A DNA stretch of 64,000 nt from Ahrensia marina (GTDB taxonomy: Bacteria > Pseudomonadota > Alphaproteobacteria > Rhizobiales > Rhizobiaceae), in contig NZ_JXMU01000002.1 in assembly GCF_001293565.1 (NCBI RefSeq), positions 230,277-294,276 on the forward strand, in the 5' to 3' direction. This document shows, in pieces, positions 43,712-53,117 of the stretch. Numbering within the stretch: the stretch's first letter is position 1; each line of letters starts with the position of its first letter. A model generated the notes under the pieces. The model was given only the letters and a program-made list of their open reading frames with translations, did no database searches and was not told where the DNA came from. Made by a program: the position numbers and the translations under genes.

Positions 43712-43731
43712 CAGCCCGGCTCGCCGGGCTG
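43712..43731 (+). other. GC-rich intercistronic stem-loop after aglE
   Basis: CAGCCCGGC and GCCGGGCTG form a perfect 9-bp stem with a 2-nt (TC) gap that would open to a slightly larger loop. It is followed by GTTGTTG, not a T run. It probably stabilises aglE mRNA or limits read-through to the permease genes. Confidence 0.8.
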
Positions 43732-43784
43732 TTGTTGCCGTCTGAACGTAAAGTTCAGGTGCGGGCGTTTTCTGGGAGGGATAA

Positions 43785-44999
43785 ATGGAAGCTGCGTATA
43801 AAGGAATACTCACAATATTTTTGGGCGTTGGGGGATGCCTGCTTTATTACTATTTGTCCAACCAGTTCCTCGATAAGGTTTTATATCCGGCAAAAGGCGA
43901 AAAAGCCGGACAAAATATCAATCGGGCAAATATGATCCGCCCGTGGCTTTTCATTTTACCTGCTATGCTCGCATTAGGGCTCTACCTTGCTTATCCCGTT
44001 GTGGCGACGCTGTGGTATTCACTCACAGACAGAAATCAGGGTGGCGCATTTATCGGTCTGGCGAATTACCAGCAGATGATGAATGAGCCCAAGTTTTGGG
44101 AAGCCATGCGCAATAATATGTTGTGGCTGATCATCGTTCCGGCTGCTTCGACTGCCTTCGGCCTTCTGGCGGCTCAACTGACAGACCGTATTAAATGGGG
44201 ATCTGTCGCCAAGTCGCTCATCTTCATGCCGATGGCGATCTCTTTCGTCGGTGCTGCGGTCATTTTCAAATTGATTTACGACACGCGTCCGGTTGATCAG
44301 GCGCAGATCGGTGTTCTCAATGCTGTATGGTTACAGTTTGAGGGTGGAATCGGCTCCTGGTTAATCCTTCGTCTATTGCCGGCATTGCTAATGCTGTGTG
44401 GTGCTGCGATTTCCATTTACGCAGCATATGGTGTGTTTTCAGCAATCCGTGAAAAAGGCGGTGCGGTATTGCGAAGCATTGCCGTAATTTTTCTGGCATT
44501 TATTGGCTATTCCTTTTTATCGCTCGCTGCAGGAGCGTTTACCGCTGTGCATGAATATGGCGTTCCGCAAAACTGGCTTACAATTCCCGGCTGGAATTCA
44601 TTTCTATTGATGGTCGTACTCATCTGGATACAAACAGGTTTTGCGATGGTTATTCTGTCGGCAGCCCTGCGCGGTATCCCGGAGGAGACAGTCGAGGCGT
44701 CAATCGTCGATGGTGCAAACCCGTTTCAGGTTTTCTTCAAAATTAAAATCCCACAGATTTCCGGAACCATAGTCGTGGTTTGGACCACGATCACTCTGGT
44801 CGTTTTGAAAGTCTTTGACGTGGTGTTTGCGATGACCAACGGCCAATGGGAAACGCAGGTTTTGGCCAACTACATGTTTGATAAATTGTTCAGAGCCAAT
44901 GACTGGGGTGTCGGCTCCGCATCGGCGATGGTGATTATGCTTTTGGTCAGCCCAATTCTGATCTGGAACGTTTACAACGCGCGCAAGGAAATGAAGTGA
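43785..44999 (+). CDS. aglF: Alpha-glucoside ABC transporter permease 1
   Basis: A 404-residue CUT1 permease. An N-terminal helical hairpin with LLYYYLSNQFLDKVLYP precedes the usual MIRPWLFILPAMLALGLYLAYP. The EAA coupling loop reads EETVEASIVDGANPFQVFFKIKIP. It is longer than MalF-type permeases of other families but matches the AglF pattern, in which a middle insert (about 185-240) separates helices. The start is behind GGGAGGG. It overlaps aglG by ATGA. Confidence 0.9.
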   Translation: MEAAYKGILTIFLGVGGCLLYYYLSNQFLDKVLYPAKGEKAGQNINRANMIRPWLFILPAMLALGLYLAYPVVATLWYSLTDRNQGGAFIGLANYQQMMNEPKFWEAMRNNMLWLIIVPAASTAFGLLAAQLTDRIKWGSVAKSLIFMPMAISFVGAAVIFKLIYDTRPVDQAQIGVLNAVWLQFEGGIGSWLILRLLPALLMLCGAAISIYAAYGVFSAIREKGGAVLRSIAVIFLAFIGYSFLSLAAGAFTAVHEYGVPQNWLTIPGWNSFLLMVVLIWIQTGFAMVILSAALRGIPEETVEASIVDGANPFQVFFKIKIPQISGTIVVVWTTITLVVLKVFDVVFAMTNGQWETQVLANYMFDKLFRANDWGVGSASAMVIMLLVSPILIWNVYNARKEMK

Positions 45000-46153
45000 T
45001 GGATAATATCGCTGGTAAAAAGTCCGGCTTGGGCTGGGTTGTACAAATCTCTGTCATCGCGCTGGTTTTGCTATGGTTGTTTCCGACTGTGGGCCTGCTT
45101 GTGTCTTCTTTCCGGACAGCAGATCAAATTTCTGAATCCGGCTGGTGGCGGGCATTGTTTCCGACACAGCAAAACATGACATTGCGCGCCGCTGATCCAG
45201 ATGACGAGGGCGCGCAGGCATTGGTCGGCGATCTCTACGTGATCGAAGGCAATCTCTTCGAAGAAGATACTGAAGCCACTATCAGTGTCTGGGGAACCTC
45301 ATCCCGCGCTATCGACGCCTATAAGGCAGGCGAAACAGCGGAAATGAATGATGGTGAAATCATCACGGTGCAGGAAAATGGTGACTATCGCTGGACGAGC
45401 CCTGAAGAACTCTCAGGGCGCGGGCAGCGCGTTTTTGTAACAGCAACAACGCCAGCCGAGTTTACATTAAGCAATTATCAAAGAGTATTGTTCAGTGATG
45501 ACAGCACCGACAGTATGGCCAACGCATTCTTCAACACGTTGACCGTAACCATTCCGGCGACAATTATCCCGATCGTCATTGCAGCTTTCGCCGCCTATGC
45601 GCTGGCATGGATGGATTTTCCGGGCCGTGCGATATTGATTGCGATGGTCGTTGGATTACTCGTCGTGCCGCTGCAATTGGCGCTCATTCCTCTGCTTAGG
45701 CTGCACTTAGGCATCGGAATCGGGAAGGGCTATTTGGGTGTATGGCTTGCCCATACCGGTTTCGGATTACCGCTCGCCATATATCTTTTGAGAAATTATA
45801 TGGTCGGCCTACCGAAAGATATTATTGAAAACGCCCGTGTTGATGGCGCGACGGATTTTCAGATTTTCACCAAGATAATCCTTCCCCTGTCATTTCCAGC
45901 ATTAGCATCATTTGCAATTTTCCAATTCTTGTGGACCTGGAATGATCTGTTGGTCGCGAAGGTTTTCCTGATTGACGCGACAGGAGAAACAACAGTTATG
46001 ACGAACCAGATTGTCGAACTGCTGGGAACCCGCGGCGGTAATTGGGAAATATTGGCAACAGCAGCATTCGTATCGATTGCAGTGCCGCTATTGGTCTTCT
46101 TTATGATGCAAAAATACTTGGTGCGCGGTCTGCTGGCCGGTTCCGTAAAATAG
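44996..46153 (+). CDS. aglG: Alpha-glucoside ABC transporter permease 2
   Basis: A 385-residue CUT1 permease. After the first helix (about 13-37) a hydrophilic insert of roughly 110 residues (about 50-160, NMTLRAADPDDEG to TTPAEFTLSNY) faces the periplasm. This insert is typical of AglG. The EAA loop is DIIENARVDGATDFQIFTKIILP. It pairs with AglF, and AglK supplies the ATPase. Confidence 0.9.
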   Translation: MMDNIAGKKSGLGWVVQISVIALVLLWLFPTVGLLVSSFRTADQISESGWWRALFPTQQNMTLRAADPDDEGAQALVGDLYVIEGNLFEEDTEATISVWGTSSRAIDAYKAGETAEMNDGEIITVQENGDYRWTSPEELSGRGQRVFVTATTPAEFTLSNYQRVLFSDDSTDSMANAFFNTLTVTIPATIIPIVIAAFAAYALAWMDFPGRAILIAMVVGLLVVPLQLALIPLLRLHLGIGIGKGYLGVWLAHTGFGLPLAIYLLRNYMVGLPKDIIENARVDGATDFQIFTKIILPLSFPALASFAIFQFLWTWNDLLVAKVFLIDATGETTVMTNQIVELLGTRGGNWEILATAAFVSIAVPLLVFFMMQKYLVRGLLAGSVK

Positions 46154-46164
46154 AAAATTGAAAA

Positions 46165-47811
46165 ATGATTATAGCTACAGCGCAAAAACTAGATAATGCA
46201 ATAGATCGTGATTGGTGGCGGGGTGCCACAATTTACCAGATCTATCCGCGCAGTTACCAAGACAGCAATGGCGATGGAATCGGCGATTTGGCGGGTATTA
46301 CAAAGCGTATGCCCTACATTGCGTCACTGGGCGTAGATGCAATCTGGATATCGCCTTTTTTCCGTTCGCCGATGAAAGACTTTGGCTACGATGTCAGTGA
46401 TTACTGCGATGTCGATCCGATGTTCGGCACGCTCGCGGATTTTGACGCTGTTGTGGATGCTGCCCACCGTTCAGGTATTCGTGTGATGATTGACTTGGTG
46501 TTGAGCCACACCAGTGACAAACATGCTTGGTTTGCGCAAAGCCGCCGCGATAAAACCAACTCCAAGTCGGATTGGTATGTGTGGGCTGATCCTAAGCCGG
46601 ACGGTACGCCTCCCAATAACTGGCTGTCCATTTTTGGTGGTTCCGCATGGCAGTGGGATGGTCGGCGCGAACAATATTACCTGCATAATTTCCTGACGTC
46701 GCAACCGGATTTGAATTTTCATAATAGTGAAGTTCAGGACGCTTTGCTGGATGTGGCAACCTTCTGGTTAAAACGCGGTGTTGACGGTTTCCGGCTCGAT
46801 ACCATCAATTTCTATTTTCACGATGCGGAGTTGAGAAGCAATCCTGCTTTGCCGGTCGAGCGGCGCAATGCGTCCATCGCACCATCCGTTAATCCGTACA
46901 ATCACCAGGAACATTTATACGATAAGAACCGTCCGGAAAATCTCGCCTTCCTGCGTCGCTTGCGGGCCGTCATGGAGCCTTATGGCGCCGCGGCTGTTGG
47001 AGAGGTTGGCGATGCCCAATATGGCTTGGAGATACTTGGCCAGTACACCAGCGGCGATGAGCTAATGCACATGTGCTACGCATTTGAATTTCTCGCGCAG
47101 GACAAGCCGACAGCAGAGCGGATTGTCAATGTACTGCAAAAGGTAGATGAAGTTGCCAGCGATGGATGGCCGTGTTGGGCATTTTCAAACCATGATGTTC
47201 AACGTCATGCTTCGAGATGGAATTTACAGCCTTTTGCACAGCGCATGTTTGCAACGCTGATCATGTGTTTGCGCGGTTCGGTTTGCATATATCAGGGTGA
47301 AGAACTTGGTCTTGACGAAGCACGTGTCGAGTTCGAAGATTTGCAGGATCCCTACGGCATCGAATTTTGGCCGGAATATCAGGGCCGTGACGGTTGCCGT
47401 ACGCCAATGGTTTGGACAACGGACAATAGGAATGGCGGTTTTTCAGAAACAAAGCCTTGGCTTCCGGTTGCACCTGAACAACTGGCCAAATCGGTCGCCG
47501 CACAGGAAGCTGATCCTCATGCGATCCTACACCATTACCGGAAGGCAATTAAGTTCCGTCACGCCTATCCGGCGTTGGAAAGCGGGCAGCACAGCGGCCT
47601 GACGGTTGAAAATGATGTTTTGTCTTTTTTCCGGCACCTGAATGACGAGACCATTTTGTGCGCGTTCAACGTCAGCAATTCGCCAGCAGAATTTACTCTG
47701 CCTACCGGGGATTGGCTGCCGATTGGCGAGGATTTGGGAAGTGCTCAAGCTTCTAAAGATGGTCGCGTAGAGCTGGCACCTTGGCAGGTTTGCCTGCGGC
47801 TAAAACAGTAA
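46165..47811 (+). CDS. aglA: Alpha-glucosidase, GH13 family
   Basis: A 548-residue cytoplasmic alpha-glucosidase that splits imported alpha-glucosides such as maltose, sucrose or trehalose. The four GH13 regions are visible: MIDLVLSHTSD, GFRLDTINFYF (nucleophile Asp), AVGEVGD (acid/base Glu) and FSNHDVQRH. The N-terminal WWRGATIYQIYPRSYQDSNGDGIGDL is the family start. There is no signal peptide. It is embedded between the permease and ATPase genes, as in Sinorhizobium. Confidence 0.93.
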   Translation: MIIATAQKLDNAIDRDWWRGATIYQIYPRSYQDSNGDGIGDLAGITKRMPYIASLGVDAIWISPFFRSPMKDFGYDVSDYCDVDPMFGTLADFDAVVDAAHRSGIRVMIDLVLSHTSDKHAWFAQSRRDKTNSKSDWYVWADPKPDGTPPNNWLSIFGGSAWQWDGRREQYYLHNFLTSQPDLNFHNSEVQDALLDVATFWLKRGVDGFRLDTINFYFHDAELRSNPALPVERRNASIAPSVNPYNHQEHLYDKNRPENLAFLRRLRAVMEPYGAAAVGEVGDAQYGLEILGQYTSGDELMHMCYAFEFLAQDKPTAERIVNVLQKVDEVASDGWPCWAFSNHDVQRHASRWNLQPFAQRMFATLIMCLRGSVCIYQGEELGLDEARVEFEDLQDPYGIEFWPEYQGRDGCRTPMVWTTDNRNGGFSETKPWLPVAPEQLAKSVAAQEADPHAILHHYRKAIKFRHAYPALESGQHSGLTVENDVLSFFRHLNDETILCAFNVSNSPAEFTLPTGDWLPIGEDLGSAQASKDGRVELAPWQVCLRLKQ

Positions 47812-47835
47812 CAGTTAAAACCAAGAGGCTATTCC

Positions 47836-48924
47836 ATGGCAAATGTTAGATTGAAAGATGTGGGTAAGACCTACGGCGGAACTGTTGCTGTTCTTAAAGA
47901 TATTAATTTGGACATTAAGCAAGGCGAACTGATTGTTTTCGTCGGCCCTTCCGGCTGCGGAAAGTCAACTTTGCTCCGGATGATTGCAGGTTTGGAAACA
48001 ATTACGGAAGGCACGTTGGAAATTGGCGACAGGGTGGTCAACGATATCCCGCCTGCGCAACGCGGCATTGCAATGGTGTTTCAGTCCTATGCGCTTTACC
48101 CTCATATGACTGTGCGTGAAAATATGGCCTTTGCCTTAAAGCTTGCCAAGAAATCACAAACTGAAATCGATGAGGTAATCAGCCGCACAGCCAAAACTCT
48201 GCAATTGGAAGAATATCTGGACCGTTTGCCCAAGGCGCTTTCCGGTGGACAACGGCAGCGTGTGGCAATCGGCCGGTCTATTGTTCGCGATCCGCAGGTT
48301 TATTTGTTCGATGAGCCATTATCGAACTTGGACGCTGCATTGCGTGTGGCGACCCGTATTGAGATTGCCCAATTAAAAGAAGCAATGCCCGAAAGCACTA
48401 TGATCTATGTGACACATGATCAGGTGGAAGCCATGACATTGGCATCGCGAATAGTGGTTTTGGCGAATAAAGGAATTGCTCAGGTGGGCACACCGCTTGA
48501 GCTGTATGAGCGGCCGGAAAATGAGTTCGTTGCTCAATTTATCGGTTCGCCCGCAATGAACCTATTGCAGGGTGAAATTATCAAAACCGGTATGCAAACG
48601 ACTGTAAAACTTGCCAGTGGCGGTACAGCAGTCTCTTCGATACCGACGAAACCTGAAGACAAGGGGTTGCAGGTTAATGTCGGCGTTCGGCCGGAAGACA
48701 TGATCGAAACAAGCGATGATTTCATTTATGAAGGCACCGTTAAAATTCAGGAAGCGTTGGGTGAGGTCACGCTGCTGTACTTTGAAAAGTCCAGCAATGG
48801 TGAAAGCGTGATTGGGAAACTTCCGGGAATCCACACCGGTTTGCGCGGCAATAAAATCCGTGTAACCGCCAACCCGGATAAGGTTCAAATATTCCATAAT
48901 GGGCAATCACTTTACTACCGCTGA
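47836..48924 (+). CDS. aglK: Alpha-glucoside ABC transporter ATPase
   Basis: A 362-residue MalK/UgpC-type ATPase. Walker A is VGPSGCGKSTLLRMIAG (about 37-53), the signature LSGGQRQRVAIGRSI, and Walker B VYLFDEPLSNLDA. The C-terminal regulatory MOP-like region (about 235-360) has FIGSPAMNLLQGE and VGVRPEDM. It drives uptake through AglF/AglG. It is the last gene of the operon. Confidence 0.93.
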   Translation: MANVRLKDVGKTYGGTVAVLKDINLDIKQGELIVFVGPSGCGKSTLLRMIAGLETITEGTLEIGDRVVNDIPPAQRGIAMVFQSYALYPHMTVRENMAFALKLAKKSQTEIDEVISRTAKTLQLEEYLDRLPKALSGGQRQRVAIGRSIVRDPQVYLFDEPLSNLDAALRVATRIEIAQLKEAMPESTMIYVTHDQVEAMTLASRIVVLANKGIAQVGTPLELYERPENEFVAQFIGSPAMNLLQGEIIKTGMQTTVKLASGGTAVSSIPTKPEDKGLQVNVGVRPEDMIETSDDFIYEGTVKIQEALGEVTLLYFEKSSNGESVIGKLPGIHTGLRGNKIRVTANPDKVQIFHNGQSLYYR

Positions 48925-49296
48925 ATTCGCCCATGCCTCCTTAGGAACAAACTCGCGCGGGTGTAGGTTCTGCCTGTTGGGGTTCTCTCAACCTTTGGCT
49001 TCACTGGAAAATTGCCAACTCGGGCTGGATTAACGCCTTTTTCCGTTTGGATTGCTCTATAAACTGCCTTTCAGCGCAAGAATGTTCCAAAATTAAAGGG
49101 ATTTTCCTTGACCTTCCAGCAGGTGGAAGCTCCACCTTGGAGTTAACTGTTTACGTTTTGCTGTCGGGGACGTTGGTCAGCGCCGATTGTACCAACTGTT
49201 TTTCAGCATCATTTATTGGCGGCATTTTGTATGCATAATAGGCAGGGCACAAACATTTTTTGTTATGAACGCTGATAGTTAACTGGGATAATAGAT
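48925..49296. other. Intergenic region between agl and copper genes
   Basis: 372 nt with no convincing gene. A 63-codon frame at 49047-49238 runs straight through the metal-regulator-like dyad at 49108 and shows no recognisable domain, so it was not called. GGTT/AACC and AGGTGGA/TCCACCT can form short hairpins, but I see no clear terminator for aglK. Confidence 0.5.
49108..49138 (+). promoter_or_regulatory. Candidate MerR/CueR-type copper promoter
   Basis: TTGACC (49108-49113) runs directly into CTTCCAGCAGGTGGAAG (49113-49129), whose arms CTTCCA and TGGAAG are perfectly inverted. Metal-sensing MerR regulators (CueR/HmrR) bind exactly such a TTGACCTTCC dyad lying between a -35 and a long-spaced -10. 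The -10 expected at about 49133-49138 (CACCTT) is poor, which lowers confidence. The nearest genes downstream are copC-copD-MCO. No merR gene is next to it. Confidence 0.5.
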
Positions 49297-49656
49297 ATGA
49301 AAACTCTTTTGACCACATTGATTAGTTCCGCAATTTTACTCGCGACATCATCGTCATGGGCCCATTCTCCTATGGAAACCACCATTCCGATAGATAAAGC
49401 GCAGTTAGAGACGGTGCCAGGACGATTACAAATGAACTTCAAAAGTCCGGCGCGTATTTTAAAAGTCGTGATGACTCATTCGCTTGATGGAACCTCGCGC
49501 GAAACACGTTTGGATTTGCCGACACGTAAAGCCATAAAAAAAATTGAATTTACTCCTGAGTTCATGGGCGCTGGAGAGTATAAAATTGAATGGCGTGCCC
49601 TAGGAACTGATGGCCATGTCATCAAAGGTGATTTCTCATTTGAAGTGTCAGGCTAA
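49297..49656 (+). CDS. copC: CopC-family periplasmic copper protein
   Basis: A 119-residue secreted protein. The signal peptide (1-22, ending SSSWA) leaves His23 as the first mature residue (AHSPMET), the usual Cu(II) ligand of CopC. The C-terminal GTDGHVIKGDFSFEV carries Asp105 and His107. The fold is a small beta barrel. The Met-rich Cu(I) loop of plasmid CopC is absent, as in many chromosomal homologues. It is followed 5 nt later by a CopD-like gene, its usual partner in copper uptake or tolerance. Confidence 0.9.
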   Translation: MKTLLTTLISSAILLATSSSWAHSPMETTIPIDKAQLETVPGRLQMNFKSPARILKVVMTHSLDGTSRETRLDLPTRKAIKKIEFTPEFMGAGEYKIEWRALGTDGHVIKGDFSFEVSG

Positions 49657-49661
49657 AAACC

Positions 49662-50573
49662 TTGCAAGACGTCGTGTCATTCTGGAGTGTTTTACAAGCA
49701 ACCTTGCTTACGCCTTGGGGCATTGCTGCTAGCGTAACCAAATTATTTCTATATGTCGCCAGCTTGTTATCTGTAGGTATGTTCCTATTTCGCATGGCGC
49801 TGCCCCGCGCTGGGGATGAGGTGTCAAGTGCCTTAAAGCCGCTGGCACTGATTGCAATCATTGTAGCGATGTTGGTTACTGTTATCCGTGTGCTCGTACA
49901 GGCGGGCCGCATGATGGATGACGGTATTGTTGGCATGCTGGATCCGGAAATTATTTCAATCAGCTTGGAAGGGCCTCTAGGGCAATCAACCTATCTGAGA
50001 CTTGGCGGCCTTTCTCTGCTTCTAATAGCAGCTTTATCAAGACCGCTACGTGTGCCGGCAACGCTGTTCGGCGCTATCATGGTGACAGGTTCTTTTGCGT
50101 TAACCGGCCACGCAACGCGCGATCCGCAGCTGCTTCTTGGCGGGCTGATAATGTTCCATCTTTTGGCTGTAAGCTATTGGCTGGGAGCGTTGCCTGCACT
50201 TTATCTTTTGGCTCACCCAAAACGGAGTTTCGCTCAAGCCGCTGAAGTGGCCGACAAGTTTGGAAAGCAAGCAAGCGTGATTGTCCCGATGCTAATTATC
50301 GCCGGCGCAACCTTTTTATGGTTGCTATTAGAAAACCCGTTTAAGCTCTTCGACACTAATTACGGCATCGTCATGTTGGCTAAGATCGGTGGTGTCTCGA
50401 TTGTATTGCTGTTTGCAGCATTGAACAAACTGAAATTTGTTCCGGAGCTGGCAAGAGGGGCTCCCGGAGCCGCCGCCCGCTTCCGCAAATCTTTGCGGTT
50501 TGAGGTCATGGCATTTCTTTTGGTTTTTATGGCTACGGCAGTTCTAACCACGTCATTCACAGTTCCGGTATAG
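49662..50573 (+). CDS. copD: CopD-family copper membrane protein
   Basis: A 303-residue integral membrane protein with about eight helices. The CopD domain lies in the second half, with SFALTGHATRDPQLLLGGLIMFHLLAVSYWLGALPAL and its conserved histidines and W-x-G. It probably moves copper across the inner membrane together with CopC. A TTG at 49662 gives this start, and GTG at 49674 is an alternative. It is 11 nt before the multicopper oxidase gene. Confidence 0.87.
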   Translation: MQDVVSFWSVLQATLLTPWGIAASVTKLFLYVASLLSVGMFLFRMALPRAGDEVSSALKPLALIAIIVAMLVTVIRVLVQAGRMMDDGIVGMLDPEIISISLEGPLGQSTYLRLGGLSLLLIAALSRPLRVPATLFGAIMVTGSFALTGHATRDPQLLLGGLIMFHLLAVSYWLGALPALYLLAHPKRSFAQAAEVADKFGKQASVIVPMLIIAGATFLWLLLENPFKLFDTNYGIVMLAKIGGVSIVLLFAALNKLKFVPELARGAPGAAARFRKSLRFEVMAFLLVFMATAVLTTSFTVPV

Positions 50574-50584
50574 GGCAAGGTATC

Positions 50585-51976
50585 ATGGTATCCAGACGTA
50601 ATATTTTGAAGGGAATAGCTGGTGTTGCAGCGTCAATTCAACTGCCGAAGTTTGCATTGTCGCAAACAAGCGATGGCGTCTTTGAACTGGTTGCCGGTCC
50701 TTCAAGGCAAAAGCTCTATAGCAATGAGGGGGTGGAATCTGACTTATGGTCCTACAATGGATCAACGCCCGGGCCGGAAATTCGTGTCAAAAAAGGTGAA
50801 CGCGTTCGTATAAAATTTGTAAACAATCTTGAAGAGCCAACTTCTGTCCATTGGCATGGAATTCGTATCGATAATGCAATGGATGGTGTTTCGGGTTTAA
50901 CACAGGAGCCTGTTCTACCAGGGGACAGCTTTATTTATGATTTTGTCGCGCCAGATGCAGGCACCTACTGGTATCATGCCCACAACAAGAGTTGGAACCA
51001 AGTCGCGCGCGGGCTTTATGGACCTCTTATAGTCGATGAAATTGAACCGCTGTTTGATGATCAGCATGACCTAACTCTAATGATTGATGACTGGCGCCTT
51101 GCGGGAGAAGGAGCAGTCGATCTCGCAAGTCTCGGATCTTTAATGGACTGGTCTCATGCTGGTAGATTGGGTAACTGGCTGACCGTAAACGGACAGCCAG
51201 TGCCAACCCTAAAATTGAAACGCAACGACGTTTACCGGTTACGTTTAATTAATGCTGCCAATGCGCGAATTTTCGAAATTGATCCCGCCCGCATTAATGC
51301 AAGAGTGATTGGCTATGATGGGCAGTCTTTGAAAGATGCTGTAACGTTGAATTACGCGCCTTTGATGATTGGACCGGCCCAACGTGTAGATTTGATCGTC
51401 ACCCCCAAGAATGATTTTACTCTTGATGAGATTTCAGGCGATGAACCTTTTCCGATGATTAATTTTGAAGTGGGTATCGAAAGCGGTAATGAATCCGATC
51501 CAGTCAAGCTAGTAGCAAATGACCTACCTGAACCAGATTTGGAAAATGCCAAGACCTTTACCCTCGATATGACTGGCGGTGCGATGGGCGGGTTTGTCGA
51601 AATAGTTTATCAGGGTGAGAAGCTGAAGGGTGAAGCATTTCGCACATCGCGGCAGGTTTGGGCATTCAACGGTGTCGCAAATCTCGCTGAATCGCCCTTT
51701 TTCGATGTCAATCAAGGTGAGACCGTTATCATTGAGACGATCAATAATACTGGTTGGGTACATGCAATGCATATACATGGTCACCACTTTAAAATTCTAA
51801 GCAGGTCAGGCGCGACTGTCGATGAAGGAGAGATGTGGCGGGACACATTTTTAATTGGACCCGAGCAGAAAACCAAGATTGCTTTTGTGGCCGACAATAA
51901 AGGTAAATGGCTATTTCATTGTCATATGCTGGAGCATGCGGCGGCCGGTATGAATACATGGTTCAATGTGACATGA
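50585..51976 (+). CDS. Multicopper oxidase (CueO/CopA-like)
   Basis: A 463-residue laccase-type enzyme. The N-terminus SRRNILKGIAGVA is a twin-arginine signal, so it is exported folded with copper. All copper motifs are present: HWHG (89-92), YWYHAHN, HAMHIHGHHF and HCHMLEHAAAGM, the last with the axial Met of the type 1 site. It likely oxidises Cu(I) to the less toxic Cu(II) in the periplasm. There is no methionine-rich insert as in E. coli CueO. It follows copC and copD. Confidence 0.92.
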   Translation: MVSRRNILKGIAGVAASIQLPKFALSQTSDGVFELVAGPSRQKLYSNEGVESDLWSYNGSTPGPEIRVKKGERVRIKFVNNLEEPTSVHWHGIRIDNAMDGVSGLTQEPVLPGDSFIYDFVAPDAGTYWYHAHNKSWNQVARGLYGPLIVDEIEPLFDDQHDLTLMIDDWRLAGEGAVDLASLGSLMDWSHAGRLGNWLTVNGQPVPTLKLKRNDVYRLRLINAANARIFEIDPARINARVIGYDGQSLKDAVTLNYAPLMIGPAQRVDLIVTPKNDFTLDEISGDEPFPMINFEVGIESGNESDPVKLVANDLPEPDLENAKTFTLDMTGGAMGGFVEIVYQGEKLKGEAFRTSRQVWAFNGVANLAESPFFDVNQGETVIIETINNTGWVHAMHIHGHHFKILSRSGATVDEGEMWRDTFLIGPEQKTKIAFVADNKGKWLFHCHMLEHAAAGMNTWFNVT

Positions 51977-52062
51977 GCTCTATCGTTCTATAAACAGACT
52001 TTTAAAGTTTGGCTAAATCGTGTTTTCAATGAATGCGGCCCGACTTTAACAGAGAAAATTCT

Positions 52063-53034
52063 ATGGATGCCTTCGGCTTAATTTCGCTCAAAAGCGCGTA
52101 TCTTCAAGCCACAGTGATGCCTTTCGGCGCGACACTGGTTGATTTGCGAATTAAAGGTGCCGAGAAGTCACTTATCCTCGGTTGGAGTAACCCGGAAGAT
52201 TACGCGGCGAACTCTTATGTTTTTGCAGGTGCTGTTGTTGGCCGCTATGCAAATCGGATTGCATATGGCCGAGCTCAAATCGACGGTCAAAATCTGGAGC
52301 TGGAAATTAACAGCCCGCCGCACCATTCCCATGGCGGCAATGTAGGTTTTTCCTCACAGAACTGGACGCTCGTTTCTCAGACACACTCATCGGTCGAATT
52401 TTTATTGCACAGTCCTGATGGAGCAGGCGGGTATCCGGGTAATCTGGATGTGCGGTGTGTTTATGAAATCGTCAGGGACAATATTTTGCGGCTTGTTTTT
52501 GAGGCGAAAACAGACAAGCCGACATTTTTGAATATGTGTCATCACCCGTACTTTAATCTTAAAGGACAGGGCGACATCCATGATCATAAACTTGAAATTG
52601 CCGCTAACCACTACTTGCCGCATGATGGGTCGGTATTGCCTACCGGAGAAATTTATCCCGTAGCAGATACGCCCTTTGATTTCCTGCAGGAACGTCAGGT
52701 CAAAAGCGCTGAACAATCTTCCCCGCATTCGTATAACCATACTTATGCGTTGGCGCGTAAGAGCCGGCAGGTGCCGCATTTTGCGGCGCGCTTATCCGCG
52801 CCTGATAGTCCGGTGATGGAAGTGTGGACCACACAAACCGGATTGCATTTTTACAATGGCTATAAAATTCCAAATCTCGGCGGGGGGCTCGACGGCCGCT
52901 CTTACTATCCGTATTCCGGCCTTTGTTTAGAGGCGCAAAATTGGCCTGATGCGCCAAATAATGAAGGTTTCCCCAGCGCAAAACTTCTGCCAAACGAGAC
53001 TTATAGAGAAGTAACCGAATACAAGTTCTATTGA
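52063..53034 (+). CDS. galM: Aldose 1-epimerase (mutarotase)
   Basis: A 323-residue GalM-fold enzyme that interconverts alpha and beta forms of aldoses. VMPFGATLVDLRI, VGRYANRIAYGRAQIDG, NMCHHPYFNL (catalytic His) and GLCLEAQNWPDAPN (catalytic Glu) are family motifs. ATG 52063 is chosen. An in-frame ATG at 52033 would add ten residues and neither start has a strong ribosome site. It stands alone between the copper and TRAP loci and may serve either the alpha-glucoside or the sugar-acid pathway. Confidence 0.9.
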   Translation: MDAFGLISLKSAYLQATVMPFGATLVDLRIKGAEKSLILGWSNPEDYAANSYVFAGAVVGRYANRIAYGRAQIDGQNLELEINSPPHHSHGGNVGFSSQNWTLVSQTHSSVEFLLHSPDGAGGYPGNLDVRCVYEIVRDNILRLVFEAKTDKPTFLNMCHHPYFNLKGQGDIHDHKLEIAANHYLPHDGSVLPTGEIYPVADTPFDFLQERQVKSAEQSSPHSYNHTYALARKSRQVPHFAARLSAPDSPVMEVWTTQTGLHFYNGYKIPNLGGGLDGRSYYPYSGLCLEAQNWPDAPNNEGFPSAKLLPNETYREVTEYKFY

Positions 53035-53097
53035 TATTATAATGGCTTAACGGAAAGCTGAGTGGTGTTCTCCGCTGGGGCTTTACATGATATTTTT

Positions 53098-53111
53098 TGT
53101 AATATATTACA
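53098..53111. promoter_or_regulatory. Candidate GntR operator
   Basis: TGTAATATATTACA is a perfect 14-bp palindrome 6 nt upstream of the GntR start codon. Such short AT-rich TGTA-N-TACA dyads are typical of FadR-subfamily GntR sites. Its place so close to the start codon implies autorepression. Confidence 0.65.
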
Positions 53112-53117
53112 TAAAAT

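Noticed and set aside
49047..49238. 63-codon plus-strand frame before copC
   Set aside because: It starts with TTG, crosses the metal-regulator-like dyad and lacks a ribosome site and any recognisable domain.
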